Shown here: in pieces, positions 45,225-53,917 of the stretch
Position numbering within the stretch: the first letter of the stretch is position 1
How the letters are laid out: every line of letters starts with the position of its first letter
NCBI GenBank assembly: GCA_017480495.1
Contig: JAFVAQ010000026.1
Span: 1-64,000 of the forward strand
DNA: 64,000 nt
From: Eubacterium sp.
Lineage (GTDB): Bacteria > Bacillota > Clostridia > Lachnospirales > Lachnospiraceae
Reading direction: 5' to 3'
Translations under genes and position numbers: made by a program
The notes under the pieces: model-generated
What the model saw: only the letters and a program-made list of their open reading frames with translations
Database searches by the model: none
Told to the model about the DNA's origin: nothing

Positions 45225-46400
45225 ATGAAGGTTGTATTTGCTATTGATTCAATGAAGGGCTGTCTCTCCTCTATGGAATGCGGAAATGCCGCAGCCAAAG
45301 GACTTATGAGAGCCATTCCTGATGCAGAGTACGAAGTAAGGCCTCTAGCCGATGGCGGCGAAGGAACTGTTCAGGCAGTCACAGTAGGCTGTAATGGTTC
45401 TTTTGAGAAAATAGATGTGACCGGTCCACTAGGGCAGAAAGTAACCGCCACCTATGGAATAATTGAAAATCCTAATAAAACAGCTGTAATTGAAATATCC
45501 GCAGCTGCTGGAATCACACTTATATCTCCCGTTGATATGGATCCATTCAAGACTACCACTTACGGAGTCGGAGAAATAATAAAGGATGCTATTAATAAAG
45601 GCTGCAGGCATTTTATAGTCGGACTAGGCGGAAGCGCCACAAATGATGTAGGAATAGGAATGCTGCAGGCTCTTGGAATTAGGTTCTACGACAGTCAAAA
45701 GCAAGAACTAAAGGGAGATGAGGGATTTCTAACAGGCGGCGATCTCGAGTTTATCCATTTTATATCTACAAAACAAGTTCTACCAGAACTTTCAGAATGT
45801 AGTTTCAGGATAGCCTGCGATGTAAATAATCCTTTAATAGGTCCTACCGGAGCATCTCATATATTCGGTCCTCAAAAAGGACTCTTCGAATCAGAGATAG
45901 AAACTGCTGACGGATGGATGCAGAGATTTGCCACTATCTCTGAGAAGGAACTGGGCTACAGCGTAGATCCATTCTTTAATGGTGCCGGAGCCGCAGGTGG
46001 TTTGGGATTTGCATTTAAATACTACCTTGGCGGAGAACTCGAAGCAGGAAATCGAATAGTTATAGAAGAAACTAATCTTAAGAAATATATCAGTGAAGCT
46101 GACTTAGTTGTAACCGGCGAGGGAATGCTGGATAGACAAACAGCTATGGGCAAGGCCCCTCTGGGAATAGCTCATATAGCTAAGGTTTTTGACAAACCAG
46201 TTATAGCACTTGTAGGCTCTGTGTCAGCCAGCTTTGACGGAGATGTTCTTCCGGATGTGGAAGCGTACTTCCCAGTACTAAGACGTGCCGTTTCCCTTAA
46301 GGAGGCTATGGAGCCGGCTACTGCTAAGACAAATATTGCTGCAACCAGCGAACAGGTATTTAGACTGGTGAATAGTATTCTCAAGATAAATAATGATTAA
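45225..46400 (+). CDS. Glycerate kinase (GlxK/GarK family)
   Basis: 391 aa, full length. VVFAIDSMKGCLSSMECGNAAAKG start, RPLADGGEGTVQA, GLGGSATNDVGIGMLQALG, and NGAGAAGGLGFAFKYYLG plus VVTGEGMLDRQTAMGKAP are all hallmark blocks of this family. It phosphorylates D-glycerate, at position 2 in GarK-like enzymes, linking serine/glycerate catabolism to glycolysis. It is monocistronic and ends in a bidirectional terminator facing rplA. Confidence 0.95.
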   Translation: MKVVFAIDSMKGCLSSMECGNAAAKGLMRAIPDAEYEVRPLADGGEGTVQAVTVGCNGSFEKIDVTGPLGQKVTATYGIIENPNKTAVIEISAAAGITLISPVDMDPFKTTTYGVGEIIKDAINKGCRHFIVGLGGSATNDVGIGMLQALGIRFYDSQKQELKGDEGFLTGGDLEFIHFISTKQVLPELSECSFRIACDVNNPLIGPTGASHIFGPQKGLFESEIETADGWMQRFATISEKELGYSVDPFFNGAGAAGGLGFAFKYYLGGELEAGNRIVIEETNLKKYISEADLVVTGEGMLDRQTAMGKAPLGIAHIAKVFDKPVIALVGSVSASFDGDVLPDVEAYFPVLRRAVSLKEAMEPATAKTNIAATSEQVFRLVNSILKINND

Positions 46401-46430
46401 AAAAAGCCGAGGCATTTGCCTCGGCTTTAA
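46396..46430. terminator. Bidirectional terminator between glycerate kinase and rplA
   Basis: AAAGCCGAGGCA/TGCCTCGGCTTT, 12 bp with a 2-nt loop, followed by T7 on the minus strand (rplA side) and a short T run on the plus strand. Confidence 0.9.
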
Positions 46431-46447
46431 TATGCTTTAAGTAAGTA

Positions 46448-47152
46448 TTACTCTGTCTGTCCTGTAAACTTCTGTGGATTAAGCTTGATTCCAGGACCCA
46501 TTGTAGAAGTGATTGTAACACTCTTAAGGTACTGTCCCTTTGCGCTTGATGGCTTAGCCTTAACTACTGCATCCATAAGTGCCTTGTAGTTATCAGCGAT
46601 CTGTTCAGCTGTGAAAGAAGCCTTTCCAACTGGAACGTGGATGATGTTAGCCTTATCAAGTCTGTACTCGATCTTACCAGCCTTAACATCTTCAATAGCC
46701 TTAACAACATCAGGTGTAACTGTACCAGCCTTTGGATTTGGCATAAGTCCCTTAGGACCAAGTACACGTCCAAGACGTCCTACAACACCCATCATATCAG
46801 GTGTAGCAATAACTACATCGAAGTCAAGCCATCCATCATTCTGGATCTTTGGAACGAGCTCATCACCACCAGCGTAATCAGCGCCTGCCGCAAGAGCCTC
46901 ATCAACCTTGTCACCCTTAGCGAAAACAAGAACCTTAACAGTTTTACCTGTTCCGTGTGGCAGTACAACGGCTCCACGAACCTGCTGATCTGCATGACGT
47001 CCGTCAACACCCAACTTCAGGTGAGCTTCGATAGTTTCATCAAACTTAGAGTTTGCTGTCTTCTTGATTAATTCAGCTGCCTCTTCAAGATCATAGAGCT
47101 TGTTCTTCTCAACGAGCTTTGCAGCCTCTAAATATCTCTTACCTTTTTTCAT
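46448..47152 (-). CDS. rplA: 50S ribosomal protein L1
   Basis: 234 aa from the ATG at 47152 with GGAGGAG 6 nt upstream; the TTG five codons earlier lies within that site. [44 protein letters not shown] and [31 protein letters not shown] are characteristic. It forms the L1 stalk of 23S rRNA and commonly represses its own rplK-rplA mRNA. Last gene of the rpmG-secE-nusG-rplK-rplA cluster; rplJ and rplL are not next to it, since the convergent glycerate kinase follows. Confidence 0.98.
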   Translation of the reverse strand: MKKGKRYLEAAKLVEKNKLYDLEEAAELIKKTANSKFDETIEAHLKLGVDGRHADQQVRGAVVLPHGTGKTVKVLVFAKGDKVDEALAAGADYAGGDELVPKIQNDGWLDFDVVIATPDMMGVVGRLGRVLGPKGLMPNPKAGTVTPDVVKAIEDVKAGKIEYRLDKANIIHVPVGKASFTAEQIADNYKALMDAVVKAKPSSAKGQYLKSVTITSTMGPGIKLNPQKFTGQTE

Positions 47153-47172
47153 CTTTATCTCCTCCAAACCTA

Positions 47173-47598
47173 TTAGTCAACTACTTCAATACCCATTGAA
47201 CGAGCTGTACCAGCTATCATGCTCATAGCTGCCTCAAGAGAACCAGCATTCAAATCTGGCATCTTTGTCTCTGCGATTTCCTGAACCTGAGCCTTGGTAA
47301 TCTTACCAACCTTCTTCTTGTTAGGCTCGCCAGATGCCTTCTGAAGACCTGCTGCCTTCTTGATGAGTACTGCTGCAGGTGGAGTCTTAGTAATAAAGCT
47401 GAAACTACTATCTGCATAAACTGTGATAACTACAGGGATTATCATATCACCCTTATCAGCTGTTCTATCGTTAAACTGCTTTGTGAAGTCTACGATATTT
47501 ACACCATGCTGACCAAGTGCTGGTCCAACAGGTGGTGCTGGAGTTGCCTTTCCTGCAGGTATCTGTAACTTAATGTAACCTTTGACTTTCTTAGCCAT
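47173..47598 (-). CDS. rplK: 50S ribosomal protein L11
   Basis: 141 aa, standard length. [55 protein letters not shown] and the C-terminal RNA-binding [11 protein letters not shown] are present. It forms the GTPase-associated centre of the ribosome and mediates the stringent response. GGAGGAAATGAAAA upstream gives the ribosome binding site. Confidence 0.98.
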   Translation of the reverse strand: MAKKVKGYIKLQIPAGKATPAPPVGPALGQHGVNIVDFTKQFNDRTADKGDMIIPVVITVYADSSFSFITKTPPAAVLIKKAAGLQKASGEPNKKKVGKITKAQVQEIAETKMPDLNAGSLEAAMSMIAGTARSMGIEVVD

Positions 47599-47688
47599 TT
47601 TTCATTTCCTCCTCTCGTGGTAAATCGCGGGGTTATTCCCCTTCCACTTATATATAAATGCCCTTAGGTTAGCAGGACAAATATACGC

Positions 47689-48345
47689 TTAATTAAGCTT
47701 CTGAATCTCGCCCAGACTTATCTCAACATCTGTTGAACGTCCAAAGAGATCTATATCTATCGTAACTGACTGTTTTGTACGATTGATAGTCTTGATGTTT
47801 CCTTCTGTTCCTTCCCATGGACCAGCGATAACCTTGATAAGGTCACCGATCTCAACATCTATCTGGATGTCGTCAACTTTAACACCAAGTCTGATCATCT
47901 CAGCATCTGTTAATGGAACTGGCTCTGATCCAGGTCCAACAAATCCTGTAACACCACGTGTATTTCTTACAACATACCATGTTACATCGTTCTTGATCAT
48001 ATGTACGAGAACATATCCAGGGAACATTTTCTTAGAAACAGTTTTCTTAGCGCCCTTCTTAATCTCTGTAACATCCTGAACAGGTACCATTACTTCAAAC
48101 ATCTGATCCTCAAGTCTACGATTCTCGATGGTCTTCATGATATCCTTTCTGACCTTCTCCTCGTAACCCGAATAAGTATGAACTACATACCAATGTGGTT
48201 CATCATCTCCCTGTTGTTTGATGTTGGCAGACTTCTGACGCTTCTCTTCCTGAACAACCTCTTCAGTCTCTGCCACCTCAGCTGCACTTACAGCTTCTGT
48301 AGCTTCTGTTAATTCTTCAGTATCTATCTTTTTTTCTTCTGCCAT
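47689..48345 (-). CDS. nusG: Transcription termination/antitermination factor NusG
   Basis: 218 aa from the ATG at 48345 with GGCGGTGA upstream; an ATG six codons earlier overlaps secE. The NGN domain begins near residue 53 (HWYVVHTYSGYEEKV), followed by VRNTRGVTGFVGPG, and a KOW domain (IKVIAGPWEGTEGNI). The first 50 residues are a Glu/Ala/Thr-rich acidic extension not found in the E. coli protein. It couples RNA polymerase to ribosomes or pausing. Adjacent to secE as usual. Confidence 0.97.
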   Translation of the reverse strand: MAEEKKIDTEELTEATEAVSAAEVAETEEVVQEEKRQKSANIKQQGDDEPHWYVVHTYSGYEEKVRKDIMKTIENRRLEDQMFEVMVPVQDVTEIKKGAKKTVSKKMFPGYVLVHMIKNDVTWYVVRNTRGVTGFVGPGSEPVPLTDAEMIRLGVKVDDIQIDVEIGDLIKVIAGPWEGTEGNIKTINRTKQSVTIDIDLFGRSTDVEISLGEIQKLN

Positions 48346-48356
48346 GTTATCACCGC

Positions 48357-48560
48357 CTACCATAAATATTGAAGACCATAGTTAAGTAAATAGTCTACGA
48401 CTACGATGATACCGCCGATAAGAGCAGCAGATACCAATACTACTATTGTCTCTTTTACGAGCTGCTTTCCTGTAGGCCAAGTAATCTTCTTAAACTCAGC
48501 ACTAAGCTCCTGGAACCAGCTTCTCTTAAGAGCAGGTGATGTCTCTTTCTTCTCTGACAT
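48357..48560 (-). CDS. secE: Preprotein translocase subunit SecE
   Basis: 67 aa. Cytoplasmic amphipathic helix with WFQELSAEFKKITWPTGKQLVKET, the SecE signature, then one TM helix. It stabilises SecY in the inner membrane. Between rpmG and nusG, the conserved order. Confidence 0.97.
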   Translation of the reverse strand: MSEKKETSPALKRSWFQELSAEFKKITWPTGKQLVKETIVVLVSAALIGGIIVVVDYLLNYGLQYLW

Positions 48561-48593
48561 ATTATCTACCTCTCTGAATAAACAATCAGTAAA

Positions 48594-48743
48594 TTACTTA
48601 GTCTCCTTGTGCATTGTATGCTTCTTGCAGAACTTACAATACTTCTTTGTTTCCATTCTATCTGGATGAAGCTTCTTATCCTTAGTCATATTATAATTAC
48701 GCTGCTTGCACTCTTCACAAGCAAGAGTTATCTTGACACGCAT
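48594..48743 (-). CDS. rpmG: 50S ribosomal protein L33
   Basis: 49 aa from ATG at 48743 ([20 protein letters not shown]...) to TAA at 48594, with GGAGG 7 nt upstream. Two CxxC pairs (CEEC and CKFC) form the zinc ribbon of the zinc-binding C+ form of L33. The gene is too short for most length cut-offs. First gene of the secE-nusG-rplKA operon, with about 130 nt of leader from the promoter at 48875-48904. Confidence 0.97.
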   Translation of the reverse strand: MRVKITLACEECKQRNYNMTKDKKLHPDRMETKKYCKFCKKHTMHKETK

Positions 48744-48874
48744 GATGTCACCTCCATAGATTTTCGTAAATTAATGTTAAAAGTTCTATACGTAACTAGG
48801 GTATACTTCCGTGTGCCAGCTGGGATAACTGTAAAATGCACACTAAAAGAAGTGCGTATAGAAACGCAAGTGTT

Positions 48875-48904
48875 AGAATAACATAGTATATAGTTACAAG
48901 TCAA
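48875..48904 (-). promoter_or_regulatory. Promoter of the rpmG-secE-nusG-rplKA operon
   Basis: TTGACT, 18-bp spacer, TATTCT on the minus strand. The leader that follows (to 48744) contains GTTTCTATACG that can pair with CGTATAGAAC, suggesting a structured 5' region. Confidence 0.65.
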
Positions 48905-48922
48905 GGGATTTTTTGAGACAGA

Positions 48923-48952
48923 TTATGTGACAGAGCGAACTCTGTCACATAA
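48923..48952. terminator. Strong 13-bp hairpin after the 747-aa orphan gene
   Basis: TTATGTGACAGAG pairs with CTCTGTCACATAA around a 4-nt loop (TTCG on the minus strand). It is 24 bp beyond the stop of the minus-strand gene, but the T run (CTATTTTTC) is on the plus strand side; on the minus strand only A-tracts flank it. It may stop transcription both ways or protect the mRNA end. Confidence 0.55.
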
Positions 48953-48975
48953 CTATTTTTCTTATTATATTAGCA

Positions 48976-51219
48976 TTACTTACCCATACCTGATGGCATA
49001 GTTGGTTTTCTGACTGTGATTGCCTTTTCTTTGACATTTGGAGTTATCTTAGTTTTCTTTTCAGCCTGCTTAAGCGGATCCATTCCCATAGCAGTCTTGA
49101 TTCCTGTCATCATCAGTAGATTTACATCCTTGTAGTTTTTCTCTGTAATAAGAGGCAATCTATATTCTGAATCATTCATCTCAACCTTAGTCATACGCTT
49201 CTCAATGGCATCCTCAAGATTAATTGCATTGGCCACCTTCTCCACATTGGCAGGGGTACATTCAAAGCCAAAGATTTCCTTGAATTTACTTGCAGCATTA
49301 TCCTGCATTTTATGATATTCTTCCTTACCAATTCGATAGGCAAATGGTTTAGATGATGTAGAGAAGCTTGTCTTGGAATGTTTAACTACTCTTTCACCAA
49401 GCTCCTGTGCTCTGTATGGATCAAGAGCTCCAATGATACCATGTGCCAATGCGGCCTCTGCTTCTTCAGGTCTCTTACTCATGGTTTTACTACTTATCAT
49501 TTCCATCATCTTATAGGTTGCATCCTTACCCAGTGTACCTATTCCAGAATCTCCTCTAAGATTAATCTGAACATCTTCATTATTTAGAGTTTTATTAATG
49601 TAGTCAGCATTTAAAACTGGAGCCTTCTCTTTAGATGCATCCATCGCATTTATCTGTTTTAATAATTCAGTCGACGCACTGGTATAATTCTTCTTCAAAG
49701 AATCAAATCTTAGCTTAGCTTTATCTACATCTGTAACAGCTTTAAACATATTCTCCTGGCGAGCCTGCTTCTCTTCTGCCTCACGATTTGCTGCACTTAT
49801 TCTATCTTTAAACTGCCTAGCGTAATTCCTTAAACTCTTACTAGTTTTCTCCATTTCAGGTTTTGCAGTTTTTACGTGCTCATCAACAGCTTTTCTAGCA
49901 TCCTGAACCGCTTTTTTCTGTTCAGTTTCTTCCTTAGCACGTAGCTCAGCGCCTGATGGAACCTTCTCAACATCTACGTCTATTTTTGAATGCTGAGCCA
50001 TCTTCTCGTCTTCGATTTGTTTTGTAAGCTCATCAAGACTCTTCGTATAAGTCTTCTGATTTTCTCTAAGACTCATCAGCTCAGACTCCCATATCTGATG
50101 ATCCGATAACTTCTGATTACGATATTCTTCCTTAATCTTATAATTTCGAGAATGTCCTCCACCTAGAGACACCCATATTCTACGGAAGAAATTAGTTTCA
50201 ACTGGAGGATCTGGAACTACTGGTTCTCTATCCTCTTTTCTTGTGATTTCATCTTGATTCTTGGTTATTTTATCTCTTCGTTCCTCGAACTCGCCAGCAT
50301 ATGTTTTATCTAGATTCTTCTCCCATTTCTTGTATTCATCCTCAAGCCTCGCTCGTTCAGTATTCTTATATTCTTCTCTTATCTCATCATCTGTTTTTGA
50401 GGCTATATTATTCTTCCATGACTCATATGCTTCTTCTTTTGATTTCACCTCATCCTCAAGAGTCTTTAATTTTTCATTATACTCTCTCTCCCATCGATCT
50501 GCGGATGCGAGGCATGAAAGCATCTCCTGGTTCCACTTTAATATTTTTTCTTCGTTCTTCAGTAATTCTCTATCTAAAGAATTAATAGTTGACTGCGGAC
50601 TATGTAAATCGTTCTCTGTGTTAACGAAATTAGAACCTACAACAGCAATAGGTGTTTTATTAGGGATAGTAATAAAGACTCTTGGAGGCTGATCAGCTCT
50701 CGACACACCAGGTGTTATCTTATTGCCCAGAAATGCCGTTTTATAAGACTCGAGCTCATCCATACTCTTCATAGATAAGAAGGCACCCATATGAACAGCG
50801 AGCAGGCTTCCGAAACTCTTTCCTGTCTTCTCACTATCAAGCAAAAAATCTATTGTACTATTATCAAAATACTTCTCCGCATAAGAAACTACTTTGCCAT
50901 CAGATTCAACAATCTTAATATTGTTGGCAATATCCATCATTGTTTTAACAGATGGTCGTACAGATGAATCAAGACCTATAGCATCCAGAAACGGTTTAGC
51001 CATTATATCTATAAATGCTTTATTGCCATCCTTATTCGAATAGAGACTACTGACTTCCCTAATCGCATTCTTATTACCTCGAACATTGCCATGAAAACTA
51101 AGCATTACATTATTTAATGAATCTAATGCTTTATTGTACTCCCAGCTGTTTGTATTAAACCCAGATATTGGTGACTCAAAACATGCAAAATTAATCTGTT
51201 CTTTTTTCTTAGGTGACAT
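48976..51219 (-). CDS. Large orphan coiled-coil protein, unknown function
   Basis: 747 aa from the ATG at 51219, which has GGAGGGG 5 nt upstream; a TTG seven codons earlier is in the same frame. It begins MSPKKKEQINFACFESP. No signal peptide or TM helix. Residues about 225-330 and 370-520 are long charged coiled coils (Glu/Lys-rich), separated by a proline and aromatic patch (EPVVPDPPVETNFFRRIWVS). The C-terminal 200 residues are globular and end in a basic tail, VRKPTMPSGMGK. No family recognised. Like the 696-aa orphan it stands alone between core operons and has the same unusual promoter element. Confidence 0.85.
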   Translation of the reverse strand: MSPKKKEQINFACFESPISGFNTNSWEYNKALDSLNNVMLSFHGNVRGNKNAIREVSSLYSNKDGNKAFIDIMAKPFLDAIGLDSSVRPSVKTMMDIANNIKIVESDGKVVSYAEKYFDNSTIDFLLDSEKTGKSFGSLLAVHMGAFLSMKSMDELESYKTAFLGNKITPGVSRADQPPRVFITIPNKTPIAVVGSNFVNTENDLHSPQSTINSLDRELLKNEEKILKWNQEMLSCLASADRWEREYNEKLKTLEDEVKSKEEAYESWKNNIASKTDDEIREEYKNTERARLEDEYKKWEKNLDKTYAGEFEERRDKITKNQDEITRKEDREPVVPDPPVETNFFRRIWVSLGGGHSRNYKIKEEYRNQKLSDHQIWESELMSLRENQKTYTKSLDELTKQIEDEKMAQHSKIDVDVEKVPSGAELRAKEETEQKKAVQDARKAVDEHVKTAKPEMEKTSKSLRNYARQFKDRISAANREAEEKQARQENMFKAVTDVDKAKLRFDSLKKNYTSASTELLKQINAMDASKEKAPVLNADYINKTLNNEDVQINLRGDSGIGTLGKDATYKMMEMISSKTMSKRPEEAEAALAHGIIGALDPYRAQELGERVVKHSKTSFSTSSKPFAYRIGKEEYHKMQDNAASKFKEIFGFECTPANVEKVANAINLEDAIEKRMTKVEMNDSEYRLPLITEKNYKDVNLLMMTGIKTAMGMDPLKQAEKKTKITPNVKEKAITVRKPTMPSGMGK

Positions 51220-51272
51220 ATCTACCCCTCCAATCTTCAATCATGCTACTGTTATATTAAAATTCCATTCTC

Positions 51273-51306
51273 ATCATACTATGTATATAATAACAAAAGC
51301 GCAACA
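51273..51306 (-). promoter_or_regulatory. Unusual promoter of the 747-aa orphan (shared element B)
   Basis: On the minus strand TGTTGCGCTTTTGTT (51292-51306), 13-bp gap, TATGAT (51273-51278). Same arrangement as the promoter at 42618-42651. Confidence 0.65.
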
Positions 51307-51333
51307 AAACGAAGCTACTTTTGCACTTATCTT

Positions 51334-52098
51334 TTAATAAATATCTTCCCTTTTTATAGCCTTATATTCGCCCAGCTTCAGATTCATATCAAGTTCAAGT
51401 CTACCCATAGCGTATCGTTTTAGATACTCCACCTTGCAGTTAGTGGCTTCAAACATCCTCTTGATCTCGTGATATCTTCCTTCTGTTATTATTATCTCGC
51501 AAATGTGATCTGTATCTCTGCAGTGTTCCAGGAGATACTCATCACGTAATTCTTTGGAGATACTCTCCAGATATTCTTTCTTTGTATCATATACCTTAAG
51601 TCTGGCCGGCTTCGTCAACTTATCATCACCTATATCCAGTCCTGCTTCGAATAGGGCGGTTGCATCATTTGGAAGCTCCCCTGAGATAACAGCCATATAT
51701 TTCTTATCTACATGCTTTCCCGGAGCAAGGAGTCTATGTGCAAGGTCACCGTCATTAGTTATTAGAAGTAGTCCCTCTGTATCCCTATCAAGTCGTCCTA
51801 CCGGGAAGAGGTCTCTTCTCTTCTTTGAATCGATAAGATCTACTACAGTTCTTTCTCTCTTATCGGATGACGCAGTTATCACACCTGCCGGTTTATGAAG
51901 CATATAGTATTCATATTCACTATATGATACAGCTTTCCCTCTAACCTTAATCTGATCCTTTTCAGAATCGATTCTCAGTCCTGCATCCTTTATAACTTCT
52001 TCATTTATAGAAACAGACCCGGACTTTACCAAGGAGCGAACTTCGCTCCTTGTACCAAAACCCGAATCTGCAAGATACTTATCTATTCTAATAATCAT
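51334..52098 (-). CDS. 16S rRNA pseudouridine synthase (RsuA family)
   Basis: 254 aa. N-terminal S4 RNA-binding domain (IRIDKYLADSGFGTRSEVRSLVKSGSVSINE), catalytic aspartate in VGRLDRDTEGLLLITNDGD, then HKPAGVITASSDKRERTVVDL earlier in the chain and the LTEGRYHEIKRMF-like IITEGRYHEIKRMF block. It isomerises uridine in 16S rRNA, as RsuA does at position 516. It stands after uppP with a long hairpin in the gap. Confidence 0.94.
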   Translation of the reverse strand: MIIRIDKYLADSGFGTRSEVRSLVKSGSVSINEEVIKDAGLRIDSEKDQIKVRGKAVSYSEYEYYMLHKPAGVITASSDKRERTVVDLIDSKKRRDLFPVGRLDRDTEGLLLITNDGDLAHRLLAPGKHVDKKYMAVISGELPNDATALFEAGLDIGDDKLTKPARLKVYDTKKEYLESISKELRDEYLLEHCRDTDHICEIIITEGRYHEIKRMFEATNCKVEYLKRYAMGRLELDMNLKLGEYKAIKREDIY

Positions 52099-52152
52099 TT
52101 TTATTCCCTAATTAAATGAGGAAATCATCTCTATTTTAACGAGAAAGTCTAC

Positions 52153-52232
52153 CATACCCAGGAATCACATATATAGTATAAATCTTTAAAATCTTAGTGT
52201 GTTTTATACTATATATCGTGATTCTGGGTATG
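52153..52232. repeat. 80-bp imperfect palindrome between uppP and rsuA
   Basis: CATACCCAGGAATCACATAT...ATAGTATAAA and TTTATACTAT...CGTGATTCTGGGTATG are inverted copies of about 30 bp with small bulges around a 20-nt centre. It could be a MITE-like element or an mRNA-processing hairpin. The arms do not match the GAACCGTCCC repeat family. Confidence 0.85.
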
Positions 52233-52246
52233 AAAGAATTATTCAC

Positions 52247-53155
52247 TTATGAGATGATTGCCTTGATTGTGAAAATAACAATCACTAGAAGACCAAGTGC
52301 TATTCTGTAGTAACCGAAGATCTTGAAATCGTTCTTCTTGATGTAGCCCATCAGGAACTTGATAACAAATACTGATACGATAAACGCAACTATCATTCCT
52401 ATCAGCAGCTCAAAGAACTCCAGTACTGAATAATGGAAACCAAACTTAATAACCTTGATAAGACTCCATCCAAACATGATAGGTATACTCATAAAGAATG
52501 AGAATTCGGCAGCAAGCTTTCTAGATACCCCCATTGTAAGTGCTCCAACAATCGTAGCTCCGGATCTTGAGGTTCCAGGAACGATAGCCAGTGTCTGGAA
52601 CAGTCCCATTTTCAGAGCATCCAGATAGGTTAGCTGACTAAGCTTTGTTATCTTAGGCGGTCTCTTCTTATTTCTATCTTCTATAAGAATGAAAAGTACA
52701 CCATATACTATAAGTGCTACCGCAATAACTGCAGGTGTATGCGCATATTTATCCATCCAGTCATCTAGGAGAAGTCCCAGCACAGCAGCAGGAAGTGTTG
52801 CCACAATAACCTTTGCCCATATCAGAAGAATAGGTCTACTGATTCCGATGCTTCCTATCTTGATCTCATTCTTCCATCTGGAATCTCTCTTCTTCTTACG
52901 AGGTCTACTCTCCTCTATAAGTTCCTGTCTAATTATTCTAAATGGCCACAGCTTGCCCCAGTACATATAGATAACCGCGATGATTGCACCAAGCTGAATG
53001 ACAACAAAGAACATTTCCTTGAAGTCTGCATCCGCCTTCAGTCTGATAAACTGATCCACCAGAAGCATATGTCCGGTACTACTAATTGGCAGCCATTCAG
53101 TTATTCCTTCAACTATACCAATGAAAATAACCTTGAGTAATTCGAGAAATGCCAT
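52247..53155 (-). CDS. uppP: Undecaprenyl-diphosphatase UppP (BacA)
   Basis: 302 aa, about eight TM helices. EGITEWLPISSTGHMLL (catalytic Glu and His region) and IVPGTSRSGATI are the diagnostic blocks. It dephosphorylates undecaprenyl pyrophosphate, recycling the lipid carrier for peptidoglycan and surface polymers, and confers bacitracin tolerance. A charged cytoplasmic insert (EESRPRKKKRDSRWKNE) is longer than in E. coli. It follows the polysaccharide ABC exporter genes, which release that carrier. Confidence 0.96.
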   Translation of the reverse strand: MAFLELLKVIFIGIVEGITEWLPISSTGHMLLVDQFIRLKADADFKEMFFVVIQLGAIIAVIYMYWGKLWPFRIIRQELIEESRPRKKKRDSRWKNEIKIGSIGISRPILLIWAKVIVATLPAAVLGLLLDDWMDKYAHTPAVIAVALIVYGVLFILIEDRNKKRPPKITKLSQLTYLDALKMGLFQTLAIVPGTSRSGATIVGALTMGVSRKLAAEFSFFMSIPIMFGWSLIKVIKFGFHYSVLEFFELLIGMIVAFIVSVFVIKFLMGYIKKNDFKIFGYYRIALGLLVIVIFTIKAIIS

Positions 53156-53173
53156 CCTTTACCCCCTCGCACT

Positions 53174-53914
53174 TTACTTTCCAACAAGTTCCTCATAATG
53201 ATTAGTCACCGACTCAACGTCTCCACTATCTATCACCTTACCCTTATCAAGTATTATAGCCTTATTGCAGAGGCGTCTCACCTGATCAGTATTATGTGAT
53301 ACGAAGAGCACAGTAACATCCTTTTCAAGAAGCGACATCAGCTTCGCTTCACTCTTCTTCTTAAACTTAGCATCTCCAACCGACAAAACTTCATCAAGTA
53401 TAAGTATATCAGGTTCTACGATTGTAGCAATCGCAAATCCAAGTCTAGCCTTCATACCAGACGAATAATTTTTCAGTGGAACATCTATAAAGTCCTTAAG
53501 CTCCGAGAAATCTATTATATCCTGAAGCTTTTCATCTATAAACTTATGACTATATCCCAGGCAAGCTCCATACAGATAAATGTTCTCCATTCCAGTATAC
53601 TGAGGATCAAAGCCCGCTCCAAGCTCAATAAGTGGAGCCAGCACACCTGTTCTCTCAACACTACCCTTAGTAGGACGGAAAACTCCTGCAATAACCTTGA
53701 GAAGTGTAGACTTTCCGGCACCATTAAATCCAAGAATACCAAGTCTGTCTCCCTTTTCAAGTTCAAAGGAAACATCTGTTAGAGCCCAGAACTCATTGAA
53801 GATCAGTTCTCTTCTCATCAGTGCAATGAAGTATTCCTTCAGAGAATCATGCTTTTCTTTACTTAGGTTGAATCTCATGCTAACATCTTCAACCCTTAAT
53901 ATAGTATCACTCAT
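53174..53914 (-). CDS. Polysaccharide/teichoic acid ABC exporter ATPase
   Basis: 246 aa. Walker A GFNGAGKST, signature YSSGMKARLGFAIA and Walker B ILDEVLSVGDAKFKKK are typical of TagH/Wzt/RfbB-type ATPases; the extra C-terminal carbohydrate-binding domain of some Wzt proteins is absent. Paired with the permease gene 3 bp upstream. It drives export of an undecaprenyl-linked polymer. The substrate is unknown. Confidence 0.93.
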   Translation of the reverse strand: MSDTILRVEDVSMRFNLSKEKHDSLKEYFIALMRRELIFNEFWALTDVSFELEKGDRLGILGFNGAGKSTLLKVIAGVFRPTKGSVERTGVLAPLIELGAGFDPQYTGMENIYLYGACLGYSHKFIDEKLQDIIDFSELKDFIDVPLKNYSSGMKARLGFAIATIVEPDILILDEVLSVGDAKFKKKSEAKLMSLLEKDVTVLFVSHNTDQVRRLCNKAIILDKGKVIDSGDVESVTNHYEELVGK

Positions 53915-53917
53915 CTA

